In this document: in pieces, positions 7,377 through 14,920 of the stretch | How positions within the stretch are numbered: the stretch's first letter is position 1 | Layout of the letters: every line of letters starts with the position of its first letter | Assembly (NCBI RefSeq): GCF_000716875.1 | Contig: NZ_JNWQ01000094.1 | Span: 1 to 25,293, forward strand | DNA length: 25,293 bases | Direction of reading: 5' to 3' | From: Streptomyces novaecaesareae | GTDB taxonomy: Bacteria > Actinomycetota > Actinomycetes > Streptomycetales > Streptomycetaceae | Program-made: the position numbers and the translations under genes | The notes under the pieces: generated by a model | Told to the model about the DNA's origin: nothing | What the model saw: the letters and a program-made list of their open reading frames with translations, nothing else | Databases searched by the model: none

Positions 7377-8228
7377 GTGAATACGAATACCCCTTCCTCT
7401 TCTCTCGGGGCGGCCACCCCACCCCCGTCCGGTCCGCAGGCGGACCGCGGCGGGCGCGGGGTGGTCGCGGGCCCCAGGCAGCCGGTCCGGACGGAGCGGC
7501 CCGCCGGGCGGCGGCGCGGCGGTGACGAACTGCTGAGCATCGGCGCGGTGCTGACCTTCCTGCGCGACGACTTCCCCGAGGTCACCATCTCCAAGATCCG
7601 CTTCCTGGAGGCGGAGGGGCTGGTCGAGCCGCAGCGCACGCCCTCGGGGTACCGCAAGTTCAGCCCGGCCGACGTCGAACGGCTGGCCTACGTCCTGCGG
7701 ATGCAGCGGGACCACTACCTGCCGCTGCGGGTGATCCGCGAGCACCTGGACGCCATCGAGCGCGGCGAGAGCCCGCCCGCGCTGCCCTCCGCGGCCGACA
7801 CCCGGCCCGGGCCGATGGAGGAGGCGGACCGCGAGCTGGTGGCCTCCGCCGAGGTCCCGTCCGGGGTCCGGCTGGGGCGCGCCGAGCTGCTGGCCGCCGC
7901 CGAGGCCGGCGAGCGGGAGCTGGCCGAGTGGGAGTCGTACGGCCTGGTCGCCCCGGGGCCGGACGGCGGGTACGACGGCGAGGCGCTGCAGGTGGCCCGG
8001 CTGGTCGCGGAGCTCGGCCGGTACGGACTGGAGCCACGGCACCTGAGAGCCATGAAGGCGGCGGCCGACCGCGAGATCGCGCTGGTGGAACAGGTGGTGG
8101 CGCCGTTGCGCCGGCACCGGAACCCGCAGACCCGGGCGCACGCCGAGGCGACCGCGCGGGAGCTGGCGACGCTGTCCGTCCGGCTGCACGCGGCCATGGT
8201 CCAGGCCGGCCTGCGGACCCGCGGGTAG
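7377..8228 (+). CDS. ftsR: MerR-family regulator, FtsR type (Rv1828/Cg1631-like)
   Basis: A 283-residue DNA-binding protein. After a disordered 50-residue start comes a MerR winged helix at about 52-125 (SIGAVLTFLRDDFPEVTISKIRFLEAEGL..., with TPSGYRKFSPADVERL). A second, degenerate MerR-like helix-turn-helix follows at about 165-225 (WESYGLVAP...LEPRHLR), a two-module layout typical of this subgroup. It lies directly after garA, as Cg1631 (FtsR, an activator of ftsZ in Corynebacterium glutamicum) lies after odhI. The role in division control here is by analogy. No effector-binding cysteines of the metal-sensing type are visible. GTG 7377 follows AGGAG (7367-7371) with five-base spacing. The gap to garA is 23 bases, so co-transcription is likely. 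Confidence 0.88.
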   Translation: MNTNTPSSSLGAATPPPSGPQADRGGRGVVAGPRQPVRTERPAGRRRGGDELLSIGAVLTFLRDDFPEVTISKIRFLEAEGLVEPQRTPSGYRKFSPADVERLAYVLRMQRDHYLPLRVIREHLDAIERGESPPALPSAADTRPGPMEEADRELVASAEVPSGVRLGRAELLAAAEAGERELAEWESYGLVAPGPDGGYDGEALQVARLVAELGRYGLEPRHLRAMKAAADREIALVEQVVAPLRRHRNPQTRAHAEATARELATLSVRLHAAMVQAGLRTRG

Positions 8229-8289
8229 CGGTCGTGGCGGCCTGCGGGTGCCCGGTGCACCGCGCTGACCAGCGGCGTCGGCTCTGCGC

Positions 8290-8318
8290 TTTCATATCCG
8301 GGACCGGAGCCATAGGGT
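8290..8318 (+). promoter_or_regulatory. Candidate promoter for a leaderless DUF151 transcript
   Basis: TAGGGT (8313-8318) fits the Streptomyces -10 consensus. TTTCAT/TTCATA (8290-8296) sits 16-17 bases upstream as a weak -35. The GTG start at 8326 lies seven bases after the -10 box, and only a poor AGGG serves as ribosome site, so the mRNA may begin at or near the start codon. Confidence 0.35.
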
Positions 8319-8325
8319 TGCCTGT

Positions 8326-8802
8326 GTGAATGAGCTCGACGTCGTGGGTGTCCGAGTGGAGATGCCTTCCAACCAGCCGATCGTGCTGCTGCGGGAGGTC
8401 GGGGGAGATCGCTACCTGCCGATCTGGATCGGCCCCGGCGAGGCGACCGCGATCGCCTTCGCCCAGCAGGGCATGACGCCGGTGCGCCCGTTGACGCACG
8501 ACCTGTTCAAGGACGTCCTGGAAGCGCTCGGCCAGCAGCTCACCGAGGTGCGGATCACCGATCTCCGGGAGGGCGTCTTCTACGCCGAGCTGGTCTTCGC
8601 CGGCGGGGTCGAGGTGAGCGCGCGGCCGTCCGACGCGATAGCGCTGGCCCTGCGGACCGGCACGCCCATCTACGGGAGCGAGGAGGTGCTCGCCGAGGCG
8701 GGCATCGCGATCCCGGACGAGCAGGAGGACGAGGTCGAGAAGTTCCGGGAGTTCCTCGACCAGGTCTCGCCCGAGGACTTCGGCGGTGGCGGCCCGCAGT
8801 AA
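8326..8802 (+). CDS. DUF151 / bifunctional nuclease (BFN) domain protein
   Basis: A 158-residue soluble protein with a BFN/DUF151 domain over about residues 1-135: MPSNQPIVLLREVGGDRYLP, IWIGPGEATAIAF, RPLTHDLFKDVLEALG and RPSDAIALALRTGTPIY are the hallmark segments. The C-terminus is acidic. The family includes a plant protein with DNase and RNase activity and mycobacterial Rv1829, which sits at the same place between two MerR genes; a nuclease role in actinobacteria is not established. The start GTG 8326 is 97 bases after ftsR and may be leaderless. The constant position between two MerR regulators suggests a role in the same circuit. Confidence 0.9.
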   Translation: MNELDVVGVRVEMPSNQPIVLLREVGGDRYLPIWIGPGEATAIAFAQQGMTPVRPLTHDLFKDVLEALGQQLTEVRITDLREGVFYAELVFAGGVEVSARPSDAIALALRTGTPIYGSEEVLAEAGIAIPDEQEDEVEKFREFLDQVSPEDFGGGGPQ

Positions 8803-8877
8803 CGCGGCCCGGTGGTGGGGCAGATCGGCGCGCCGTTTTGCCAAAAACCGTCCATCTACCCACACTAGGGGCACGAA

Positions 8878-8904
8878 AAACCACTCTCCTGAGTGAGGTG
8901 GTTT
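8878..8904. promoter_or_regulatory. Inverted repeat upstream of the second MerR gene
   Basis: AAACCAC (8878-8884) and GTGGTTT (8898-8904) form a perfect 7-bp dyad around TCTCCTGAGTGAG, which itself can form an alternative CACTC/GAGTG pairing. It lies between the DUF151 stop and a likely promoter at 8927-8955, in an unusually AT-richer stretch (8834-8904). It may be a regulator-binding site for the MerR gene or a weak terminator for the DUF151 gene. Confidence 0.4.
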
Positions 8905-8926
8905 ATCCGGCCCGGCGTGGCGATCG

Positions 8927-8955
8927 TTGACGGGTCATAGGGGACTGCCTACCGT
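8927..8955 (+). promoter_or_regulatory. Housekeeping (HrdB-type) promoter of the second MerR gene
   Basis: TTGACG (8927-8932), a 17-base spacer and TACCGT (8950-8955) fit the main Streptomyces sigma factor consensus. Transcription would start near 8962, leaving a leader of about 64 bases before ATG 9026. Confidence 0.6.
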
Positions 8956-9025
8956 CAGGAGTGGCTGTCCGGGTGGCCGATGCCCGCAGTCGGATCGCCC
9001 GCAGCACAAGTGGACGGAGGCAGGC

Positions 9026-9679
9026 ATGAGCAGCACCGGCGATGACGCGGCCCTGGGAGGCCTTTGCGCCGTGCACGTGCCGCGCACCGCTCGCACCGTC
9101 GCGGACGTCCCCCGGGTGGGCAGGTTCCCGGCCGTGCAGCCGGGCCAGCCGGCCATCGAGCGGCTGGCCCCGACATCCGAACTGCTCGGCTTCCGCGGCC
9201 CGACGGCCTGCGCGGCGGCCGGCATCACCTACCGCCAGCTGGACTACTGGGCCCGCACCGGACTGCTGGAGCCCAGCGTCCGGACGGCGTACCCGGCGAC
9301 CAGCCAGCGGCTCTACAGCTTCCGCGACATCCTGCTGCTCAAGATCGTGAAGCGGCTGCTCGACGCGGGCGTCTCGCTGCAGAACATCCGGGTGGCCGTC
9401 GCCCATCTGCAGGCGGCCGAGCAGGCCGAGCAGGCCGACCTGGCCGGGATGACGCTGATGTGCGACGGCGCGACGGTGTACGAGTGCACCACGCCCCAGC
9501 AGGTGGTGGATCTGCTGAAGGGTGGTCAGGGGGTCTTCGGCATCGCGGTGGGAGCGGTCTGGCAGGAGCTGGAGCTCACCCTCGGGCGGCTGCACGCCGA
9601 GCGCACCGACACCGGCGAGACCCTGGTCGGCAACGACCCGGCCGACGAACTCGCCCAGCGGCGCAACCGGGCGGTCTGA
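9026..9679 (+). CDS. MerR-family regulator (Rv1830/ResR-like)
   Basis: A 217-residue regulator. After about 55 poorly conserved residues comes a MerR winged helix (about 58-125: TACAAAGITYRQLDYWARTGLLEPS, then QRLYSFRDILLLKIVKRLLDAGVSLQNIR) and a C-terminal part with a possible dimer helix (about 125-145) and a domain of unknown ligand. By order it corresponds to M. tuberculosis Rv1830 (ResR), linked there to growth and antibiotic resilience. ATG 9026 follows GGAGG (9016-9020). It has its own promoter at 8927-8955 and a long hairpin terminator 9 bases after its stop, so it is probably expressed as a single gene. DNA targets are unknown. Confidence 0.9.
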   Translation: MSSTGDDAALGGLCAVHVPRTARTVADVPRVGRFPAVQPGQPAIERLAPTSELLGFRGPTACAAAGITYRQLDYWARTGLLEPSVRTAYPATSQRLYSFRDILLLKIVKRLLDAGVSLQNIRVAVAHLQAAEQAEQADLAGMTLMCDGATVYECTTPQQVVDLLKGGQGVFGIAVGAVWQELELTLGRLHAERTDTGETLVGNDPADELAQRRNRAV

Positions 9680-9688
9680 GTACCGATT

Positions 9689-9740
9689 CGACGGGGCCGC
9701 GGGCCCGGACGGGGAACCGTTCGGGCCCGCGGCCTCGTCG
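9689..9740 (+). terminator. Very long hairpin terminator after the second MerR gene
   Basis: CGACGGGGCCGCGGGCCCG (9689-9707) pairs with CGGGCCCGCGGCCTCGTCG (9722-9740). The loop continues the pairing (ACGG 9709-9712 with CCGT 9717-9720) to a GGAA tetraloop. The RNA stem is 24 bp with two G-U pairs. The tail is not a T run, as is common in Streptomyces. It marks the end of the conserved garA-MerR block. Confidence 0.85.
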
Positions 9741-9772
9741 TGTTGCCTGGTAACGCGAGCGAGGGAGGGCAC

Positions 9773-10495
9773 GTGGGGGTCGGCACCGGGATATCGGGGC
9801 TGCTGCGGCGCAGGGCCGGGCTGCTGCGGACACGGCTGCGCCGGCGCAGTACGCAGCGCAGGGTGTTCCAGGTGGGCACCGTGCTCTGCTCGCTGGCCTT
9901 GGCGCCCAGCGCCTGGCTGTGGCTCTCGGCGAGCGACCGGGTGGGCACGGTGGAGAGCGCGCCGTCCGCGCCCGTCGCGGTGGTCTTCGGCGCCGGGCTG
10001 GACCAGGGCAGGCCCACGCCGTACCTGGAGCACCGGCTGGTCGCCGCGGTGGACCTGTACCGGGAGGGGAAGGTGCAGGCGATCCTGGTGACCGGCGACA
10101 ACGGGCGGGTCGAGTACGACGAGCCCGACGCGATGTTCACGTACCTGACCGAGCACGGGGTGCCGGCCGGGCGGGTCGTCCGCGACTACGCGGGCTTCGA
10201 CACCTGGAACTCCTGCACCCGGGCGCACCGGGTCTTCGGGGTGGACCGGGCGGTGCTGGTCAGCCAGGACTTCCACGTCCGGCGGGCGCTGGCGCTGTGC
10301 GAGGCGGCGGGCATCCGGTCGTACGCGGTCGGGGTGCCGGAGCTGCACGACGAGACCTGGCTGTACGGCGGGCTGCGGGAGGTCGCGGGGGCGGGCAAGG
10401 CGGCGGTCAACGTCTGGCTGCGGCCGGACCCGGTGTTCCTCGGGCCCAAGGAGGACGGCATCCCGAAGGCGTTGGCGGACGCCGCGAAGAAGTAG
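9773..10495 (+). CDS. SanA/YdcF-like DUF218 membrane-anchored protein
   Basis: A 240-residue protein with an Arg-rich start (1-30), one membrane segment (about 31-53) and a DUF218 domain (about 65-205). The domain shows VAVVFGAGLDQGRPTPYLEHRL, ILVTGDNGR and a segment ending FDTWNSCTRAHRVFG, followed by VLVSQDFHVRRAL, the core motifs of the SanA/ElyC/YdcF group. SanA of enteric bacteria affects the envelope barrier to vancomycin; ElyC affects peptidoglycan and lipid carrier balance. A role in envelope maintenance is inferred. GTG 9773 is chosen because GAGGGAGG (9761-9768) precedes it; an upstream ATG at 9740 lies on the preceding terminator. dinB starts 83 bases downstream. Confidence 0.88.
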   Translation: MGVGTGISGLLRRRAGLLRTRLRRRSTQRRVFQVGTVLCSLALAPSAWLWLSASDRVGTVESAPSAPVAVVFGAGLDQGRPTPYLEHRLVAAVDLYREGKVQAILVTGDNGRVEYDEPDAMFTYLTEHGVPAGRVVRDYAGFDTWNSCTRAHRVFGVDRAVLVSQDFHVRRALALCEAAGIRSYAVGVPELHDETWLYGGLREVAGAGKAAVNVWLRPDPVFLGPKEDGIPKALADAAKK

Positions 10496-10578
10496 CTGTC
10501 CGGGCCGCGGCCTCCTCCCCGGGGCGGGCACCGGCCGGGTTCGTACGCACTGTCGGACCCGTACGCGATGATCTGCGG

Positions 10579-11982
10579 GTGCGATCTCTGCCGAGCATCA
10601 TCCACCTCGACATGGACGCCTTCTTCGCGGCGGTGGAGCAGGCGGCCAAACCGAGCCTGCGCGGCAAACCGGTGATCGTCGGCGGGCTCGGCGGGCGCGG
10701 GGTGGTCTCCACCGCCTCGTACGAGGCGCGGAAGTTCGGGGTGCACTCGGCGATGCCGATGGCGCAGGCACGCCGGCTCTGCCCCAACGCGGCCTTCCTG
10801 GCCGGGCGGTTCGAGGCCTACCGGTACGTCAGCGACATCGTGATGGGCCTGCTGCGGGAGCTGTCGCCGCTGGTACAGCCGCTCAGCCTGGACGAGGCCT
10901 TCGTGGACCTGGAAGCCGGTCCGTACGGCCCGGTACTGGCGGAGGCCGACCACGAGACCGGCGAGCGGCTGGTGCTCGCGCTGGCGGAGGACCTGCGGGC
11001 GGACATCCTGCGGCTGACCGGGCTGACCGGCTCGGTCGGGGCGGCCGGATCCAAACTGATGGCCAAGATCGCCTCCGAGCAGGCCAAGCCGGACGGCCTG
11101 GTGCTGGTCGAGCCCGGGCAGGAGCGGGCCGTCCTCGGGCCGATGCCGGTACGGGCACTGCCCGGGATCGGACCGGCCACCGAGCAGGTGCTGCGGCGGG
11201 CCGGGCTGACCACGGTGGCCGACCTCGCGGAGGCGGGGGAGGCGGAGCTGGTCCAGCTGCTCGGACGGGCGCACGGCGCCGGCGTCCACCAGATGGCGAC
11301 AGGGCTCGACGAACGGCCGGTGGTGGCCGACCAGGACGCCAAGTCCGTCTCGGTGGAGGACACCTACGAGGTGGACCTGGCCGACCGGGAACGGGTGCTG
11401 CGCGAGGTGGAGGCGCTGGCCGCCCGGTGCGTGCGGCGGCTGCGGGCGGCCGGGCGTTCGGGGCGGACGGTCGTGCTCAAGGTGCGGCGGTTCGACTTCT
11501 CGACGCTGACCCGCTCGGAAACGCTCGGCGGGCCCACGGACGACGAGGCGGTGATCACCGCGACCGCGCGCCGGCTGGCCGAGCAGGTGGACATCACCGG
11601 CGGGGTCCGGCTGCTCGGCGTGGGTGTCGCCCAACTCGCCGACTACACGCAGGAGGACCTGTTCGCGCAGGCCCTGCGGGAGGAGGCGGCGGAGCACGCG
11701 GAGGAGCAGCCCGAGGCCGAGGAGGCCGAGGAGGAGCCGGACGCCGTCCGGGTGCGGCGCTGGCTGCCCGGGCAGGACGTGCGGCACGCGGAGTTCGGGC
11801 CGGGCTGGGTGCAGGGCAGCGGCGTCGGCCGGGTCACCGTGCGGTTCGAGACGCCGTGGAGCGAGCCGGGGCGGGTACGGACCTTCGCGGTGGACGATCC
11901 GGCGCTGGAGCCGTCCCGGCCGCTGCCGCTGCGCCGGGGGGCGGACGCCGACGCGGGCGAGGGGGACGGGGAGGGGGACTGA
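10579..11982 (+). CDS. dinB: DNA polymerase IV (Y family) with C-terminal Tudor-like extension
   Basis: A 467-residue translesion polymerase. Metal ligands are D11 (HLDMDAFF) and D105-E106 (SLDEAF); F16 is at the steric-gate position. The finger/thumb and helix-hairpin-helix regions (LPGIGPATEQVLRRAGL) and the little-finger domain follow. QEDLF (358-362) is a good sliding-clamp-binding pentapeptide. Beyond it come an acidic linker (about 370-388, mostly Glu and Ala) and a small domain at about 395-455 (RHAEFGPGWVQGSGVGRVTVRFETP) resembling the Tudor-like C-terminal domain of UvrD/PcrA helicases. The start GTG 10579 has no ribosome site, so the mRNA may be leaderless or the true start slightly different; no other in-frame ATG/GTG is close upstream. 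No GAACnnnnGTTC-type LexA site is visible before the gene. Confidence 0.93.
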   Translation: MRSLPSIIHLDMDAFFAAVEQAAKPSLRGKPVIVGGLGGRGVVSTASYEARKFGVHSAMPMAQARRLCPNAAFLAGRFEAYRYVSDIVMGLLRELSPLVQPLSLDEAFVDLEAGPYGPVLAEADHETGERLVLALAEDLRADILRLTGLTGSVGAAGSKLMAKIASEQAKPDGLVLVEPGQERAVLGPMPVRALPGIGPATEQVLRRAGLTTVADLAEAGEAELVQLLGRAHGAGVHQMATGLDERPVVADQDAKSVSVEDTYEVDLADRERVLREVEALAARCVRRLRAAGRSGRTVVLKVRRFDFSTLTRSETLGGPTDDEAVITATARRLAEQVDITGGVRLLGVGVAQLADYTQEDLFAQALREEAAEHAEEQPEAEEAEEEPDAVRVRRWLPGQDVRHAEFGPGWVQGSGVGRVTVRFETPWSEPGRVRTFAVDDPALEPSRPLPLRRGADADAGEGDGEGD

Positions 11983-11987
11983 GACAC

Positions 11988-12028
11988 GAAAACGGCCCCA
12001 CCCGGTGGGGAAGTACCGGGTGAGGCCG
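11988..12028 (-). terminator. Terminator between convergent dinB and MFS genes
   Basis: CGGCCCCACCCGGT (11993-12006) pairs with ACCGGGTGAGGCCG (12015-12028) with one mismatch and an 8-base loop. The AAAA at 11989-11992 becomes a U run on the minus strand, so it fits best as the terminator of the minus-strand exporter, and it can also stop dinB. A second GC hairpin (12086-12095 with 12107-12117) lies nearer the exporter stop. Confidence 0.75.
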
Positions 12029-12127
12029 CATCACCGTGCCGGACCTCGTGCGTTCGTGATGCCCTCGCGACGTACGGAGGCCCGGGGCCCCGCGCCCTGT
12101 CCCTGAGCGCGGGGGCCGGACGCCCCG

Positions 12128-13618
12128 TCAGGCGTCGGTCTTGACCAGCTTGTCGCTGGAGTCCTGCTGGGCCGCGCCGTCGATGACAGCGGTGGCGGGC
12201 TTGACGGTGCGGATCAGGAACGGGACGACACCGGCGATGATGCAGACCACGGCCGCCGTCCAGAACGCGTGCTTGAAGGCGTCCAGAGTGGGCAGCGAGA
12301 GCGGGATCTGCGGCGGCAGCTTCATGGTGTCGCCGGTCAGGATGGCGGCCATGACGGCGGTGCCGATCGCGCCACCGACGGTCCGCAGCACCGAGTTCAT
12401 GCCGTTGGCGATGCCGCTCTGCTCGACCGGGACGGCGCCGTTGATGTAGGCCGGCATCGCGGCGAACGCGAGGCCGACGCCGAGGCCGAAGATCGCCGAG
12501 GCGGTGTAGAGGTCGCCCTCCTGGCTGTGCCGCAGGGCCAGGTAGGCCATCGCGACGGCGCCGAGGACACCACCGAGGACCAGCGGCAGGCGCGGGCCGC
12601 GGCGGGCGATCAGCAGGGCGCCGACCGGGGCGGCGACCATCGAGCCGATCGCGGACGGCAGGAGCATGACACCGGCGTGCAGGACGGTGGCGGTGAAGCC
12701 GTAGTGGGTCAGCTTCTCCGGGGCCTGGGCGAAGTTGCTGATGACCATGAAGGAGCCGTACATGCCGAAGCCGATGAGCAGGCCCGCCATGTTGGTGAAG
12801 GCCACGGCCGGGCGGGACATCATCTTCATGTCCACCAGGGGGTGCGCGACCTTGGTCTCGATGATGCCCCAGCCCAGGGCCACCACGGCGGCGACGGCGA
12901 ACAGGCCGAGGGTCTTGGTGGAGGTCCAGCCCCAGTGGTTGCCCTGGCTGACCGCGACCAGCAGCGCGGAGAGCCAGCCGGCCAGGGTGAGCGCGCCGAG
13001 CGGGTCGGCGCCGCCTTCCTTGTCGGTGACCGGGTCGGACGGGACGCGGAACGCGACCAGGGCGACCGCGATCAGGCCGAAGACCAGGCCCATCCAGAAG
13101 ATCGACTTGTAGCTCCAGTGCTCCAGCAGGAGACCGGTGGCGACCAGGCCGAGGCCGGAGCCGACGCCCATCGAGGCGCTGATGGCGGCGACGCCGCCGG
13201 TCACCTTCTGCTTGGGCAGCTCGTCGCGGACGATGCTGATCGCCAGCGGCATGACGCCACCGCCGGCGCCCTGCAGGACGCGGGCGACGACCAGCCAGGT
13301 GAAGGAGTGGGTGCTGACTGCCAGGGCCGAACCGGCGACCAGGCCCGCCAGCGAGATCAGCAGCATCGGCTTACGACCCCGGAGGTCGCCGAAGCGGCCG
13401 AGCAGGGGAGTCAGCACGGCGGCGGACAGCAGGTTGGCGGTCATCAGCCAGGTGATGTTGGAGCCGGAGACGTCCAGTTCCTTGGCCAGCGAGGGCAGGA
13501 TCGGGACGACCGCGGTCTGCACCACGCTGAACGACAGCATCGCCAGGATGAGGGCCGGCAGGACCCGGGCGCTGCTCTGCTTCTCGGCCGCGGTGGTGGG
13601 CTGGGGTGCCTCACTCAC
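12128..13618 (-). CDS. MFS drug exporter, DHA2 family (14 membrane segments)
   Basis: A 496-residue proton-coupled exporter. Motif A is GRFGDLRGRK (74-83); VVARVLQGAGGGVMPLAISIVRD carries motif B, and a Gly-rich motif C-like segment (GVGSGLGLVATGLLLEHWSYKSIFW) follows. Hydrophobicity fits 14 helices, as in QacA/LfrA-type multidrug pumps. Translation from GTG at 13618 is chosen because GGGAGG lies eight bases upstream; the open frame continues to 13759, but the extra part would overlap the promoter and operator. A promoter with a perfect 8+8 dyad lies at 13649-13686. The gene is convergent with dinB. Substrate unknown; the dyad suggests induction by a ligand through a repressor encoded elsewhere. 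Confidence 0.92.
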   Translation of the reverse strand: MSEAPQPTTAAEKQSSARVLPALILAMLSFSVVQTAVVPILPSLAKELDVSGSNITWLMTANLLSAAVLTPLLGRFGDLRGRKPMLLISLAGLVAGSALAVSTHSFTWLVVARVLQGAGGGVMPLAISIVRDELPKQKVTGGVAAISASMGVGSGLGLVATGLLLEHWSYKSIFWMGLVFGLIAVALVAFRVPSDPVTDKEGGADPLGALTLAGWLSALLVAVSQGNHWGWTSTKTLGLFAVAAVVALGWGIIETKVAHPLVDMKMMSRPAVAFTNMAGLLIGFGMYGSFMVISNFAQAPEKLTHYGFTATVLHAGVMLLPSAIGSMVAAPVGALLIARRGPRLPLVLGGVLGAVAMAYLALRHSQEGDLYTASAIFGLGVGLAFAAMPAYINGAVPVEQSGIANGMNSVLRTVGGAIGTAVMAAILTGDTMKLPPQIPLSLPTLDAFKHAFWTAAVVCIIAGVVPFLIRTVKPATAVIDGAAQQDSSDKLVKTDA

Positions 13619-13648
13619 GGTTGCTTCCTCCCGTACATAGTGAATGAA

Positions 13649-13686
13649 CTGAAGTAACCATGCAGGGAGATACTTCAGAGTGTCAA
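13649..13686 (-). promoter_or_regulatory. Exporter promoter with overlapping operator palindrome
   Basis: On the minus strand, TTGACA (13686-13681), an 18-base spacer and CATGGT (13662-13657) form a plausible -35/-10 pair. A perfect inverted repeat, CTGAAGTA/TACTTCAG with a 14-base centre (13649-13678), covers the spacer and the -10 box. A bound regulator would block the polymerase, so repression is the simplest reading. No regulator gene is adjacent. Confidence 0.6.
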
Positions 13687-13771
13687 ATATCGAGTGGTTA
13701 AGCTTTGGCAAAGGGGAAGAGTTCGGCGCCTGTGGCGGGGTGGGACGGGGTGTCGGCAAGGGCAGGGTGTC

Positions 13772-13812
13772 GGAAAAGGGGAAGGACCCCGGCCGTTGGT
13801 GGCCGGGGTCCT
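13772..13812 (-). terminator. Terminator of the PRC-barrel gene
   Basis: AGGACCCCGGCC (13783-13794) pairs perfectly with GGCCGGGGTCCT (13801-13812) around a 6-base loop. On the minus strand it is followed by TTCCCCTTTTCC, so it ends the PRC/DUF2382 transcript 13 bases after its stop codon and insulates the exporter promoter downstream. Confidence 0.8.
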
Positions 13813-13825
13813 GGTGGGCGGTGGG

Positions 13826-14920
13826 TCAGGCGAGGGGGCGCAGGGCGGCGGGGCGGGAGGTGTCCGGGGCCGGTGTGCCCTTGGCCGGGGGTGCGCTGTC
13901 GTCGTGGACCTCGACCTGTTCGCGGCGGAGCTCCTCCCGGATCACCTCCTCGTCGGTGTAGCGCTCGACGACGAGGCGGACCCGCTCGATGGGGGCGAGG
14001 TACTTGCGGACCACCGGGCGCTCCTCGCGGAGGGTGACCTCCTCGACGGCCTCGGCGATCTCCTTCTCGGTGAGGGTGGAGCGCTCGGCCTCGCTGAGCG
14101 GCATCCGTTCGACCCGGACCCGCTCGCGGACCACCGGGACGCGGCGCTCGACCTGCTTGCTCGTCACGTACTTGCGCAGCTTCGCGGTGCCCACGGTGTG
14201 CCACTCGGTGGTGACGTCCAGCCGCTCCTCGCGGCAGGTGATCTCGACCGGGCCGCTGGGGGAGGACGAGGCGGCGTCCCCGGCGGGTGCCGGGGTGGTC
14301 GCTGCCGGGGTGGGCTGGCGCTTCGGCTCCATGACGGGCGCGGACGCCGGGGACATGGCGGCCGGCGCGGGAGCGCTGAGGGTCCGCATGTTGGCCTCCG
14401 AGGCGGTCTTGGTGTGGTTGATGACGGGCATGGCCGACGTGGTGGTCGGGCCGGGCTCGGGGGAGTGGGAGGCGAGCGGCTTGGCGGGCGTCATGGCGGC
14501 CGCGGCCGCCGGGGCTGGGGCCGGGGCGGTGCCGAAGTCGAGGTCGGGCTGCGCAGCCCGGCCGCCGTCCCCGTTCGCCGGGTGGCCGTTCGCCGGCCGG
14601 CCGGCCGCCGGGGTGTCGAGGCCGTAGTAGCGGTAGAGCTGGAGCTCCTGGGCGGGGGACAGGTGCTGGCCGACGCCGAAGTCCGGCGACTCCTTCACCA
14701 GTGACCTGTCGTAGGGCACCCGGAGCTCGTCGCCGGAGAACTCGCTCGTGGTGAGCGGGACGAAGGCGTCCCGGCCGAAGATGCCGGTCCGGACGGCGGC
14801 CCATTCGGGCCGGCCGGTGGCGTCGTCCAGGTACACCTCGTCGACCGTGCCGATCTTGTCTCCGTTGCGGTCGACCGCCTTGTGGCCGATGAGGTCCCGG
14901 GGGTCGATGTCGGTCTGCAC
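13826..14920 (-). CDS. PRC-barrel and DUF2382 domain protein
   Basis: A 364-residue protein without signal peptide or membrane helix. A PRC-barrel covers about 1-80 (LIGHKAVDRNGDKIGTVDEVY, PEWAAVRTGIFG, FVPLTTSEF); residues 105-225 are an Ala/Pro/Thr-rich linker. DUF2382 covers about 228-340 with repeated charged strands (CREERLDVTTEW, ERRVPVVRERVRVERMPL, LREERPVVRKYLAPIERVRL). PRC barrels bind partners in photosynthetic reaction centres and in RimM; in actinobacteria the PRC-DUF2382 pair is common but its function is not established, with stress roles suggested. GTG 14920 follows GGAGG five bases upstream. A CCTGCGG/CCGCAGG hairpin (14942-14960) lies in its leader. It is divergent from the gcvP transcript. 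Confidence 0.87.
   Translation of the reverse strand: MQTDIDPRDLIGHKAVDRNGDKIGTVDEVYLDDATGRPEWAAVRTGIFGRDAFVPLTTSEFSGDELRVPYDRSLVKESPDFGVGQHLSPAQELQLYRYYGLDTPAAGRPANGHPANGDGGRAAQPDLDFGTAPAPAPAAAAAMTPAKPLASHSPEPGPTTTSAMPVINHTKTASEANMRTLSAPAPAAMSPASAPVMEPKRQPTPAATTPAPAGDAASSSPSGPVEITCREERLDVTTEWHTVGTAKLRKYVTSKQVERRVPVVRERVRVERMPLSEAERSTLTEKEIAEAVEEVTLREERPVVRKYLAPIERVRLVVERYTDEEVIREELRREQVEVHDDSAPPAKGTPAPDTSRPAALRPLA

Noticed and set aside
9919..10578. N-terminal extension of dinB through the SanA-like gene
   Set aside because: The extra 220 residues are Gly/Arg-rich and overlap a real gene in another frame; polymerase homology begins at GTG 10579.
13619..13759. N-terminal extension of the DHA2 exporter
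   Set aside because: It would place coding sequence over the promoter and operator; GTG 13618 has a good ribosome site and fits family length.
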